From Forficula auricularia (taxonomy: Eukaryota; Arthropoda; Insecta; Dermaptera; Forficulidae), in NCBI GenBank assembly GCA_024734495.1, contig JALMQS010000068.1, positions 2,837,501 to 2,901,500 of the forward strand: DNA of 64,000 bases, given 5' to 3'. The notes under the pieces are model-generated. The model did no database searches and was not told the origin of the DNA. It worked only from the letters and a program-made list of their open reading frames with translations. Shown here one piece after another: positions 36,063 to 46,700 of the stretch. Within the stretch, counting starts at the first letter, position 1, and each line of letters opens with the position of its first letter. Both the position numbers and the translations under genes were made by a program.

Positions 36063-37049
36063 CATTCCACGCTAAATCAGAAGGTTTGAAAAATTTTAAT
36101 TTTTAAACTTTTTTTAGTACTCGTCAAAAAATTATTCCTGGTAAATTTTGAAATTTTTTCGATCACCGGTTTTAAAAGATATCGAATTTCGGTTTTTTCG
36201 GTGATAACTTCTTCAACAAAAATGGTCCAAATTCAAAAATTTTTGTTTTGAAACTTTTGTTTTTTTACATACTTTTTAGAAAAAAATACAAAAAAATTAT
36301 TGAAAATTTTAATCTTGTTTTTGAAACTGTATGTAAGTACCTAGTCTTCGATTTTTTTGATAATTTTTTATTTTAAACTTCTATTCATTCTACAAATTTT
36401 AAGACCGAACTGATAGTGGTCTTATGATAATTATTACTAATATAAATTTTGGATTTTTGAAAATTTCGAAAAAATTTATTTCCCATTAACCATTTTTAAA
36501 ACCACTTTTTGCTATTGAGTTCTCTTTTTTTAGTTATTTTGAATTGATTTTTATCGTTAACAGTTGTTTAAAATAAATAATTAGTATTTTAGTTTGTTGA
36601 AAGAAAAATCAAAATAAAAAATCGAAAATCGAAAAAAAATAGTAATTATCATAGGACCACTATCAACCAGGTCTTAAAATTTATAGAATGAATAGAAGTT
36701 TATAATAAAAAATTATCAAAAAAAAATCGAAGAGTACCTACATGCATTTTCAAAAAACAAGATTAAAATTTTCAAACTCAAAAATCGCATATAAAAACAC
36801 TTTAAATAATTTTTTTTTATATTTTTTCTAAAAAGTATGTAAAAAAACAAAAATTTCAAAAAATAATTTTGGATTTGGACCATTTTTGAAGAAGTTATCA
36901 GCGAAAATCGAAATCTTTTAAACCGATGATCGAAAAAATTTCAAAATTTACTCCTACCAGGAAGAGTTTTTTATGGGTACTATTATATCAAAAATTGAAG
37001 GAAATTAAAAAGGAAAATTTTTCAAACCGTCCGATTTGGCGTGGAATGC
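36063..37049. mobile_element. 1-kb foldback element with ~400-bp arms
   Basis: The left end CATTCCACGCTAAATCAG is inverted at the right (GATTTGGCGTGGAATG). Inverted correspondence continues inward: GATCACCGGTTTTAAAAG / CTTTTAAACCGATGATC, TGATAACTTCTTCAA / GAAGAAGTTATCA, TTCTATTCATTCTA / AGAATGAATAGAA, AGTGGTCTTATGATAATTA / its inverse. Only the central ~170 bp are single. A related single tip (TCATTCCATGTCAGTTCACC) lies near 4380. No coding frame and no clear target duplication. Confidence 0.75.
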
Positions 37050-37134
37050 TCCATTATATTTAATAAATAATAATTATATTATATTTTGTCGATTACATAG
37101 ATTATAATTTTTCTATCTCATCAAATGTTATCTC

Positions 37135-37512
37135 CGAGAGGTGACCCGCAATTGGAAGTAGGTGTACACCTCTTTAGAAGTATTTTGGAAGTACTTGCAA
37201 ATATTTGGAAGTACTTGGAAATATTTGGAAGTTCTTGGAAATATTTGGAAGTACTTACTTGGAAATATTTGGGAATATTTGGAAGTACTTGGAAATATTT
37301 GGCAGTGCTTGGAAATATTTGGAAGTGCTTGGAAATATTTGGAAGTTCTTGGAAATATTTGGAAGTACTTACTTGGAAATATTTGGAAGTACTTACTTGG
37401 AAATATTTGGAATTAATTGGAAATATTTGGAAATATTTGGAAGTACTTGGAAATATTTGGAAGTACAAGTGGACGTAGGTGTACAGCATATTATTTCGCG
37501 GTTTACCCCTTG
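37135..37512. mobile_element. hAT-type MITE expanded by a minisatellite
   Basis: Ends CGAGAGGTGACCCGC and GCGGTTTACCCCTTG are diverged versions of the inverted ends at 11410-11574. Exact 8-bp duplications GTTATCTC border it (37127-37134, 37513-37520). GTGTACA blocks near both ends are shared with the compact copy. The interior is almost entirely the tandem repeat at 37178-37466. Confidence 0.85.
37178..37466 (+). repeat. 20-bp minisatellite inside the MITE
   Basis: About 14 units of TACTTGGAAATATTTGGAAG, with variants (GTTCTTGG, GTGCTTGG, and TACTTACTTGG units 4 bp longer). Because the unit lacks stops in several frames, long repetitive frames appear on both strands (Lys-Tyr-Leu-Glu or Ser-Lys-Tyr-Phe-Gln repeats). 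These are not genes. Confidence 0.92.
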
Positions 37513-37520
37513 GTTATCTC

Positions 37521-37978
37521 TATTCCGATCATCTCTTCTTTGATAGCTACTTAAAAGACAAAGCTTCTCTAAACGAGGACAGAACGAGCGGGTTGTTTTT
37601 GTTTGTCATCGCGTATGTAAAAATTTCCCTCCACATCTCGCTTGTTGTCGTCTACCTTTAGGAAGGTGAGCGATCGGCTGTCCGCGTCGTCTGGGCTGCA
37701 TCTGCAATTCTGATGACAGACGGCTTCTGATGGTTGAAAGTCACCCTTGGAGTTCAGGTGGCCAGGTTGACACTCTGTACTGACACTGACAAGTGGCCGC
37801 CTCTAGTAGATTCTCCGCCGACAAAGAACCTGATGCTAATGTCCCTAATACTACTCTAATTCTTTTCTTTTCTCCCTCGATCAACATCTACCAGATAAAA
37901 TTTGGTTATAACGGAATAATGATCACTCGAGAGTTTTATCAATTAAACCAGAGGTCCCCAAACTGTGCGCCGTGAAGC
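37521..37978. other. GC-richer unique segment and a lone hAT-type tip
   Basis: 37560-37850 is less AT-rich than its surroundings and has no repeat partner here. No convincing frame. CAGAGGTCCCCAAACTGTG at 37950 is an hAT-like end without a partner. Confidence 0.3.
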
Positions 37979-38116
37979 TTGATAATCAGGGCCGCCCAGA
38001 AGGGGGACCAAGGGGGTCAAATGTTCCGGGGCCCGGGCGGGAGGTTGTTTATTTTTTATTTTTTTTCTTATCTGCAAGGCCCATAGGAAAAACAAGAAAA
38101 ATAGACTAATGACTAG
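37979..38116 (+). repeat. CAGGGCC-type transposon end fragment, second copy
   Basis: Starts CAGGGCCGCCCAGAAGGGGG and runs through CTTATCTGCAAGGCCCATAG to AACAAGAAAAATAGACTA, parallel to the minus-strand copy at 25930-26097. It abuts the 3' end of the LINE fragment. Confidence 0.6.
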
Positions 38117-38136
38117 AGACAGGATTCCTATGCAAT

Positions 38137-38830
38137 TGCATATTTTTTTTTTATATATATATATAATGATATTGATACAAGAAGAAGTTGCAACAAGAAG
38201 GTACTGTACCACTGTAGTCCGCGGTGGACCCTTGTATCGTGAAGAAAAGAAGAGATTTAGGGATGGGTAGAAGTCGAAGTTATCTGTGGATGAGGTCTTG
38301 AAAGATTGAAGGTTATAAGTTGCTGGAAAGACGGTCGGGGGAATAGAGTTCGAGTCACTAGATGTCATAGGGATAAATGAATTGGCGAATGCGTTAGTTC
38401 GATTAGTATCCAGTTTAAGCGCATAGGGGTGTTGAATCTTAGAAAATCGTGTATTTCGCGCAAATGAAACCTCTGGTGAGATTATCGATTTTATTTCGTC
38501 TAAACAAAAGCCATGGTAATATCTATAAAAAAGAAAAAGAGCGGAGACAGATCTACGATGGGCTAGAGAGTGTCAGTTAATGCAGGATCGCCTATCAGTC
38601 TGATAGCCCGCCTCTGAATTGCATCCAAGGTATTAAGAGAATGCTTGGAGGCCCCTCTCCACAAATGCTAGCAATATTCAAGATAGGGGCAAATTTGAGT
38701 CTTGTATAATATAAGGAGTTGAGTGGGGGTGAAAAAGCGTTTGGATTCGGAAAAGGAAGCCAAAGCTTACATGCTGCAGCTATTGCTACCGAGATAATAT
38801 GGTCTGCTGTCACATACGACCCAGGGGATC
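38137..38830 (-). pseudogene. Non-LTR retrotransposon (Jockey/CR1-type) reverse transcriptase C-terminus, frameshifted
   Basis: Minus-strand reading in three successive frames gives the typical C-terminal part of LINE reverse transcriptases. First VTADHIISVAIAAACKLW (38813 onward), then, one frame over, SLNTLDAIQRRAIRLIGDPA (about 38650-38575), then after a TAG, FYRYYHGFCLDEIKSII, ARNTRFSKIQHPYAL, TNAFANSFIPM and PPTVFPATYNLQSFK (to about 38270). The motif order (RAIRLI, YRYYxGxCxxE, HPY, FPxTYNLQSFK) is a family hallmark. The polymerase core is absent, and a frameshift and a stop make it inactive. A TA/poly-A-like tract at 38137-38165 marks the 3' end. A closely related fragment lies at 50620-50975. 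Confidence 0.85.
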
Positions 38831-38867
38831 AATTATGTATCCGAATCATCCATCTAGAATACAGTGG

Positions 38868-39870
38868 GTTAAATTTTATACTGCATATTTTTGCATATTT
38901 GAGTAATATTGCATAAAATTGCATATTTGAAGAATATTGCATAAAATTGCATATTTGATCGATTTTTCTCAAATATTGCCTATTTCGAGCCAAATACAGA
39001 TTTTTTAAAAGTAAATTTTCTGAAAAAGAATTAAAAAAATGAAGAAATACTGTATATATATAAAGTTCCTTTAAATTCGCCTCCATTAATCTGAGGATGT
39101 GGAGCGGTCCTTTTCATCGTATAAATCAGTTTTAAGTGACCGAAGACATAATAATCTGAAGATAATTTAGAAAAATACTTGTAAACATAAATTATTCATA
39201 ATTACAACCAAATTTTAATTATTTTTGAGGTCCTTTGTTAATTATTTTATTATTATTATTATTATTATTTTTTAATGGCCTTCGGTAAGTATAGGCAATT
39301 TTGGCTATTGAGTGTTCCTGTGTGAAAGTGTGTGTAAATTAGTGTAGTGATCAGATGAGAGACGGACAAATATTTGCATTATTTTATTAGTTTATTATTT
39401 GTACGTCAATAAGAAAAGCTTGTTAATATATAAAAATAAAAGCAATACAATACAATCTTTTCGGTTAAATAAAACTAACCCCCCCCCCCGTATTTTTTCG
39501 ATCACATTTTTTGAAACATTATTATATTTATTAGGTATGTGATTGTATGATTTTATTCAAGTGCACCTATTATTTCTTTAAGTTTAAAGAATTTTTAATT
39601 TATTAAATATAATGAGAATTTTGTGAAATTTTTTACTCTATAAAAGTACATATTTGACTTCTGGTTGTCTATAACTTACTTAATCATTTTATTTCTTTCA
39701 TAGGACTCCTTCAAATATATAGTCTTTTTGTCTTCAATTTCAATTTTTTGGTGCATAAAAAATTTATTTTGCCAATTTGTACTGCATATATTTGCATATT
39801 TCTACATATTCTGCGTATTCTGCATATACCTGGCATATTTCGGCAGTTTTTACTGAATAAAATTCCGGGC
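38868..39870. repeat. Possible DNA transposon with subterminal TGCATATTT repeats
   Basis: Near 38880-38960 the words TGCATATTT and ATTGCATA repeat several times, and related words (CTGCATATATTTGCATATT) occur near 39780-39840 with TTTTACTG/CAGTAAAA-like tips facing each other. A SINE lies inside (39249-39368). The ends are too diverged to fix, and no target duplication was found. Confidence 0.35.
39249..39368 (-). mobile_element. SINE body and tail, same family as 3891-4061
   Basis: On the minus strand: CTACACTAATTTACACACAC, then ACTCAATAGCC and CCGAAGGCCATTAAAA, followed by an (AAT)n tail (plus-strand ATT repeats from about 39249). The tRNA-like head is missing or beyond recognition. Similar 3' ends with (ATT)n occur in the duplicated units near 13170 and 14640. 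Confidence 0.65.
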
Positions 39871-40212
39871 TCTAAAGCTATCTACAAATAAAAATATTTT
39901 TAGATTATAATGAAAAAAATACTGGTAAAATTTTATTCACACCAGATAGCAAAATAAATTTCGTCCTGTATATGAACAGTTTTTAAATTTCCATTACAAC
40001 GTTAATACTTTAAATAATAATAATTATAATAATAATAAATCCTGCAGATATTTATTTTTATTTCAAATGATTTATTTCCAATAATTAAGGTGTTGAAGGT
40101 TTTTATTTTTGCCTTGAATTTTATTAAGATTTTAGTGGGGGCGCAAATGACCTTTGTCACATCATTGTCAAAGGTGCAAAAATAGATTTTTCCTATTATT
40201 TCATCGAAATTA

Positions 40213-40942
40213 TATTTTTACTTTACCATACAGGCTATGGTCAAGTATTGTAATCGTGCATGAAAAATGTATTTTTTTTCCTTCTATTTTTCGAAATATC
40301 CCAAAAACGGCTGAAACTATTTTGATTAAATAATTTGAGCGAAACCATGGCTTTTCGGTCTCACAAAAAAAAACCTAATAAGTGAACATCGAAAAAATAA
40401 TATTTTTCGAGATAATAATTGTTTTGTCAAAATGTCTGTTAGTTAGTTAGTCTGTCTGGTTGTCTGTCTGTTAGTCTGTGCGATTTACCAAATTTTTGTG
40501 GACGAGCTAGCTCAAAAACTAGTGTGAATATCGAAACCAAATTTTACACGTATTTTTGGTCCATTGAGATTAAGAGCTGATTAGATTTTGGTGCAAATCG
40601 GCCAAAAATTAAGGGGGAGGTGGGGGGGGGTTAAAAGTTAAAAATCTAGGCCATTTGAGGAAACTCAACAAAATTTTGTATACATAATCAGTGGGACCCC
40701 AGAAATCAAAAAATGCAAAAACTAACCGCCCATAATGGGGGGGGGGGGGGGGATAGGCTCAAAAAGGAAAATCTTGGCCATTTTACCAAACCCAACCAAA
40801 TTTTGTATACATAATCAGTGGGACCCCAGGAGTCTAAAAATGCAAAAACTAACCCCTCCCCTACATAATTATAAATAATTATTAATTAATTAAATATTTA
40901 ATATAAGTGAGGGGCCAGGTTGTGGATGGCCACATCAGAACA
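40213..40942 (+). repeat. ~700-bp ACTTTACCATAC family, copy 2
   Basis: Begins TTTTACTTTACCATACAGG and carries all the internal landmarks of 27546-28244. The right tip has lost the GTATGGTAAAG block but keeps GTGGATGGCCACATCAGAAC. G runs near 40623-40632 and 40736-40752. Confidence 0.75.
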
Positions 40943-41915
40943 CGCCAGCTTATTTCACTGAGAAAAGTAACAAGAATCTACCTGAGACTTCAAGATGTCT
41001 AGTAACTCTCTTCATTTCTACTAATAGCGGAAGTGAAGAAACTAGCTTTCGGCCTGACTACTGAAATACCTACGACTCTTCCAAGATGCTTAGATTGTAT
41101 TATTTTTAACAAATCAATGTCTTATTTAAATTTTTTCTGGGAAGGGTTGTCTTTTTTGAAGAAAAGTTCAATGGTATCAAGTATCTAAAATATATAGTAG
41201 ACAGTTATGTAAAAATTATTATCACTCTTGGAATAAATTTAAAATAGCTTTATTTTTTAACTTATAAATCTATTATCAAATCGAAAACATAGAGTATGGT
41301 AAGCCCTTGATAGGCACCTGCTGCAACTTTAATAAAACTGATAAATACATTGAAAATTATTTTATAATAGACCATTAATTTAAGATAATTATTTTAATAT
41401 ATATTTATTGGATGGATTAAAAATGTCAGGTGGGTTGTTATAGCGTGTCGAGATGGATTCCCAAAGATAACTTAATAGGAAATGCGAGCTCCCGGCAAGA
41501 ACACCGTGTCAAAAACTTGTCAGCGACAAACTGCCCCCGGAAGGGTTTCTAATTTGTTCAAGTCTTTCGAAATGGGCACCCCTTATGTCACTTGGATTTT
41601 TTATGTTTTTCCTATGTTCTCCTTCCCCTTATCTGTTGTTTCAAGATGTTTTTCTGCTGATTACGTAGGATTTTTTTTTTTTTTTTTTGAATGCGATCCT
41701 ATCGTGGATGAAATATTTCATCAGAATTCAAGGGTGTTGAAAGATAAAATTTGTTGAAAATAATGATAATGAAGTGTTAGATGTACAACTTTTTTTAGTG
41801 TAAAATCTTTAATTTAAGAACTAAAATTTATAAAAAATTTCAGAAATCTTAATTCTTGCTGAAGGATATTTTGCAGGATGAGGTCACCTAACTAATGAAT
41901 GAATCAGAAAGTGGT
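40943..41915. other. Gene-free stretch
   Basis: A 91-residue frame at 41482-41757 contains a poly-Phe run from a T tract (41671-41688) and no motif, so it is not called. No repeats were recognised. Confidence 0.3.
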
Positions 41916-41922
41916 ATTTTAA

Positions 41923-42351
41923 AGTAGGGATGTTACGGAGGTGAGTTTACCGGAACCGGAGTTTTTAAATTTGATTTATCGGAGCCGGAGCCGGAGCCGG
42001 AGTCGGAGTCGAAGTAGAAGAGAGATGTATTTAACTAACTGTTAAGGGCAGGCATAATGAAATAATAGAAATATAATTCAGTAATCAGTCTCTTTAATCA
42101 GTCAAATATAAATAATAATACACATACGTAAGTAACATGCAACAATAGAAAAATATGCTGGCGTGAGGGGATTCCCGGCCGACAAGTCAAAACTTGTAGG
42201 TGCGCGCTCTGACTGGCCGCTGTCGAATCTTTCGATCTTCGTTACAACCTCCGATTCAAAATTATCGGAGCCGAAGTCGGAGTCGGAGGTGTAAAATCAA
42301 TCGGAAGTTCGAACCTTCGAGTCGGAGTCGAAGCTCCGTAACATTCCTACT
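41923..42351. mobile_element. 429-bp piggyBac-like MITE with GGAGCC-type repeats
   Basis: Inverted ends AGTAGGGATGTTACGGAG and, from the right, AGTAGGAATGTTACGGAG (17 of 18 alike) are bordered on both sides by TTAA (41919-41922, 42352-42355), as expected for piggyBac. Inside the left part is a (CGGAGC)n/(CGGAGT)n tract near 41976-42010, echoed near the right end. No transposase. Confidence 0.6.
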
Positions 42352-42673
42352 TTAAAGGTGAAAATAATTGATTCAAATGGAGAATAGAGGTATTCTTATT
42401 CTCCAGAGGGTTCAGCATATGCTATCCAATATGCAACCCATCGTTACAATTATATAGGGTGGGGTGGGTAAATATCTACCTCATTTTGAAGAGGTATAAA
42501 AAATGAAAAATTTTAACTAGAAAAAACTGAATATATTTTTGAAAAGAACATAAAATATTTTTTTAATGTGTATTTAAACATTATCAGACAAAAAGGGAAG
42601 GGGGGTCAAAAATGAAAATTCTACCCCTTTAGACCAAACTCAAATTTTGTATACATATTCTGGTGGACCCAAT

Positions 42674-43225
42674 AAAAAATAATTTTTAAGAAAAAAATAA
42701 AACCGACTTCAAAAAATTGAATGCAACAAATAAAATACACTAAAAGGTATAAAATAATTATTACCTTATTTAATTACAACTAAACGACGAAATATTAACA
42801 TGAAATTACTTTTTGAAGTCGGTGCCAAACATATACCTTTTATGAATCGCACTCGACGGATCTTACTTAGTACGTTTGGAAGGTATGCTCGCTTATAGGT
42901 ATAGTTTGTTTGGTACCGACTTCAAAAAGTAATTTCATGTTAATATTTCGTCGTTTAGTTGTAACTAAATAAGATAATAATTATTTTATACTTCTTTTAG
43001 TGTATTTTATTTGTTGCATTTAATTTTTTGAAGTCGGTTTTATTTTTTTCTTAAAAATTATTTTTATTTTTCTCTTTTTAGTGATGTTATTAATAGTGAT
43101 CATATCATCAGAACTTGACTAAATTAATATGACACCATCCCTAAGATACCCCCTTTCCAATAAAAAAAGAATCATCGAAATCGGTTCATAAACAAAGAAG
43201 TTAGGCCTGAACAAACCTAACAAAA
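42674..43225 (+). mobile_element. CGACTTC foldback element with tail, copy 1
   Basis: Two ~160-bp inverted arms (CCGACTTCAAAAA outside, GAAATATTAACATGAAATTA inside) surround a ~100-bp single spacer with GACGGATCTTACTTAG. To the right it continues for ~160 bp (CATATCATCAGAACTTGAC, GAAATCGGTTCATAAAC). The whole unit, tail included, recurs inverted at 60480-61045, and a third palindrome without this tail lies at 61350-61790. Confidence 0.8.
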
Positions 43226-43229
43226 AAGG

Positions 43230-43889
43230 TCTAATACCTTGAATTTTTTCCTTTTTTTATACCTCTTCAAAATGTTGTAGATCTTTATGCCACACCCTGT
43301 ATAAATGCAAAGCTTACCCTAAGAGGTTTCAAAATTATATATTATTTTAAATTAATATATCGACATAAAAAATCAATTGTATTTGAAAAAATATTCTTTT
43401 TTCTTTTTTAATAGATATGAGTATGCATGTACTTATATATAAATATTGATCAATCGATCTAGTCAAAAAATCATTAAAAAATCTTGCCATTGAATTTTCA
43501 ATTTTGATTTCTAGAATAATAGCAGATGCATTTTCTTATTTCTATTTGTTGTGTAGTAAAGTGAAATAAATTCACTCCAATAAAAGGAGGAGTGGGGGAC
43601 GCGGAATAGGATAGTAACGTAGCGTGCACAAGCCATGACACTATTTTTATAGACCGAATAAACCTTTCTTGATTTTGTTGCTTCCATTATTAATTCTTTT
43701 CACATAATCCGCATAAATCACAACCCATTGCATAAAATTAAACATTCACTCATTGTTTGTTTTATGAATTTTTTTTAAACAAAAACTCAGATCTGAGGAT
43801 GTTTCCTTGAAATCTAAGAAAATATTAAGACGAATTTCTCAACCGATATAGCCTATAGCAAATAACATGTGTAGTGGTTAAACAAAATC
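43230..43889. other. Gene-free stretch
   Basis: No frame or structure of note. Confidence 0.3.
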
Positions 43890-44300
43890 TCTTATTGAAG
43901 GAGACAATAAAAAAGTGTCTTCTGCTGGAAAAATAAATTTCTTAATTTATTTATAACTAGACATAACTATAGCCAGAAAATTTTCATGGGGGGGGGGGGG
44001 GGCGTCAATTCACAAATCAAAATATTTATTAGGAATTATTTTTTAATAAAACAAATAGGTACTTCAAGAAATTAAAAAAGAACATAATTCTTGATTAAAC
44101 AAAAGAAATATATTTAATTAGGGTTAGTTTGCCATAAGAAACGGTTTGTCGTTGCTGTTATTCATCCCATGATGCCATACCCATGGGGGAGCGGGTGGGT
44201 ATGACCCCCCCCCCGTGACTACGGCCCTGGAAAACACACTCTTTTATTGTCTTGTTCAATATATAAAAATTCGGCTACTCTCGGCAAAAAGAAACTATCA
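43890..44300. repeat. GAAGGAGACAATAAAAG foldback family copy, split by a G/C-tipped insert
   Basis: The left arm (TTGAAGGAGACAATAAAA, 43895 on) and right arm (CTTTTATTGTC, CGGCTACTCTCGGC, to 44295) are separated at about 43970-44229 by a segment starting TAGCCAGAAAATTTTCATGG with a long G run and ending in a long C run and CGTGACTACGGCCCTGG. These are inverted tips of another transposon. Confidence 0.55.
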
Positions 44301-44689
44301 ATTTAAAATATTCCTTTTAAATAGTTATTATAAATAAATCTCTGCTTTTCTTTAAAAACCTACCAAAAAATATCTGCTTTGTAGGTACTTCAGAAACATT
44401 AAAATCAGATTGTTTTCAGTACTCATAAAGGCGGTAATTCTGTCTCTCTTAGATATCATATAGGTACTACGACTACTAGTTCTATATCAATTTTAAATTT
44501 AAAATACACTAAATCTCAAGTTCACATTTATCTTCCACTTTTTCTTAGTTAATAGGTAGTCGTTAAATCTTGAAATTTCAAACTTATAGTATTGTGGAAA
44601 TAATAATTAAATTCTATTTAAACGATTTCTACAGAAATTTACTAAAAACAAAATTCTTGAACATTGAAAAAGTGAATAGAAAGAGACCG

Positions 44690-44975
44690 AAGAGGAATAA
44701 GAAATGGTAAGGGGGAGGGACATGGAAGGTGGTCGTTTAGTATTCGAGAGGGCTGCCGGACGGACAGCCGATCACGTAGCCCAGGGCAAGATAGCGGCGA
44801 GCGATAGCACCGAGAATTATTCCTTCCTGCGGAGTGCGGCTTCCGCGGAGGGTGCACGTGACCCCCAGCAGTAGGGACAGACAGGGCAACCTGCCAGAAC
44901 AACTCCACACCAACCCGACCACCTCTCGGCAAAAAGGCAATAATAATAAGAATAATAATAAAAAAACTTATCGAA
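44690..44975 (+). repeat. GC-rich insert with a TAA-rich tail; possible LINE 3' end
   Basis: A sharply GC-rich ~250-bp island ends in AATAATAATAAG-type repeats, the kind of tail found on I- and Jockey-type retrotransposons. A plus-strand frame at 44704-44874 (56 residues, including RLVFERAAGR and ASDSTENYSFL) is GC-rich but unrecognised. Minus-strand frames of 67 and 96 residues overlap it. I cannot tell which, if any, is real. A host exon is the alternative. Confidence 0.35.
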
Positions 44976-45689
44976 CGAATTCTCTTACAAATTATGGTAT
45001 AAATGAAAAAAAAATTGAATTATTCTATTAAAATTAACTTTATCAAAAATGCTCTTAAGGAAGTTCCCTAATAAATCGATTTTCTTGCAATCCTTTTAAA
45101 ACTTTGAATACACATATTTATAAGTGTCCTTTATACGTATAAATTTTTTTCAAAGACCTTGCGGCACTAAATTTATAAATATTGACCATTGAAATTTCCA
45201 TATTTAACACGCGAACCCTACCCCGATTGATGTTAAAGCGACTATTTCATTAAATAACAATTGGAATTTTCTTGATATTATTTTTGAAAAACTGAGAATC
45301 ATTAACTGAAGATATAACCAATATTTTCCTGTTAAAATAATTCTCAAGTGGTATTCGATTTGTATGAAAAATGTTTAAAGTTAGGTACTTTTGATGGTTA
45401 TCATTTTCTCTCTCATGGCATGGCAAGTGAGAGATGGCGACTTGGCAACACTTCACTAAAATCACTCAATTTGTCCATATCAAAAAACTTCTGCAGCTGT
45501 TGCATTTGAGATTTAGCTAGTGTGAATATTAAAATAAAGTTTAAGATGTATATTTTTTATATTGAGATCAAGATCTGATTAGATTTGGGTTGAAATCGAA
45601 TAAAAAAATTAAGGAGGGTGGGGTGTTTCTTAACGATTTAAATTTATAAAATTTTCATACTAAAAAAAACAACAACAAAAATAGAATTT
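44976..45689. other. Gene-free stretch
   Basis: No supported coding frame or repeat. Confidence 0.3.
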
Positions 45690-45904
45690 AATATAAAAAG
45701 GTCCTATAATAAAAAAGAGAAGCATTATTTTTTCAGAGACCAAAATTAAGGGGGGGGATGTCTCAAAAAAATAGAACTATCAATATAAAGTCCTAGACCC
45801 TTTGAACGATTTATACGAAATTTCGAATATGCACCCTATACGAAAGTGGCTCATTATGTGTAATTGATAGTGTCCCAAAAGTGGGGTTCAAAAATAATAC
45901 TATA

Positions 45905-46040
45905 TATATTCATCTAGATTAATTTGTAACAACGCTTAGAGAAATTTCTCTAAAAAAATTACCCTCTTGCCTAGAATCGAACCGACGAACTCTTGAACTA
46001 TGGTCATCAGCTCTAACCACTAGACCAATGTCACATTAAT
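45905..46040 (-). mobile_element. tRNA-derived SINE or tRNA pseudogene
   Basis: On the minus strand there is an A-box-like TGGTCTAGTGGTTAGAGC and, about 35 bases on, a B-box-like GGTTCGATTCT. The acceptor and T stems do not pair properly. A non-tRNA body (AATTTCTCTAAGCGTTG, AATTAATCTAGATG) follows. The head differs from the SINE at 3891, so it would be a second SINE family. Confidence 0.6.
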
Positions 46041-46439
46041 ATTTATATCTTGATTTCTTTTACTAAAACTATATATTTTTGATTTAGACTTTGTGTCTAG
46101 ATAATATTGTATTCATTTGAACTCGAATGAAAATGAAAAAACACCAATAGATTTTAAATTAGAAACATTAAATATATATTAATTAACGAGGCAAATTTGA
46201 ATAATAATTTAAACTGATGGCTCCAATCGATTTTCATTAACCAGGCAAATTTGAAATATATATATTCGAATTTTGAAATCAAAGACTCCAATTCATTTTA
46301 AATTAAGAAACATTAAATATATTGATAATTGTTCCTCCCCCCCCCTCGCCACTCAAAAATTAAAGATGCGAAACTTTTAAGAGACGATGTATTTTCGGTA
46401 GTTTACGGGTATACATTTGGAGTGTGGTTTTTTAAGAGG

Positions 46440-46535
46440 AATAAAATTTTTGACCGAGACGCTGCCCGCCAGGGCACCAGCCCGGAGGGCCGAGTTTCGA
46501 GGGCGTGCCGAAGGCACGCACGAAAAGCTCGTTTA
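46440..46535. repeat. GC-rich hairpin segment, possible Helitron-like end
   Basis: Contains a perfect GCGTGCC-GAA-GGCACGC hairpin inside an outer CGAG...CTCG pair, and a CGCCAGGGCACCAGCCCGG stretch upstream. Read on the minus strand it begins ACGAGCTTTTCGTGCGTGCC, a style seen at Helitron-type termini. No helicase and no partner end. Confidence 0.3.
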
Positions 46536-46700
46536 AAATAAAAGAGTGTGTTTTCTAATGCAATTACACATTTTTAATTTCTCTGCAAAAATAAACTTTC
46601 AATTTAAAATAATATAATAAAATTTTCAAACAAAAATCGAAGAAAACTGAAAAGTCTCAATGAAATATTATTAATTGCTATTAAGTCCAAAATAATAGTG

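Larger units (their letters stand above)
45690..46700. repeat. Second copy of the 340-895 repeat, split by insertions
   Basis: 45690-45910 (GAGACCAAAATTAAGG, TACGAAATTTCG, TGTAATTGATAGTG) and 46620-46700 (TTTTCAAACAAAAATCGAAG) are consecutive in the copy at 340-895. What lies between them (a SINE and a GC-hairpin segment) is therefore inserted. Confidence 0.5.

Noticed and set aside
37121..37543. Long repetitive frames on both strands, up to 122 residues.
   Set aside because: They are products of the 20-bp minisatellite, open in several frames and on both strands, with no start context or motif.
37943..38368. A 141-residue minus-strand frame as a host membrane protein.
   Set aside because: Its first part is the frameshifted LINE C-terminus (FPATYNLQSFK) and the rest runs through a TA/poly-A tract into a transposon end.
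38829..39086. An 85-residue minus-strand frame with repeated CNFMQYSSNMQF-like words.
   Set aside because: The repetition follows from the TGCATA/ATTGCATA tandem words of the subterminal repeat.
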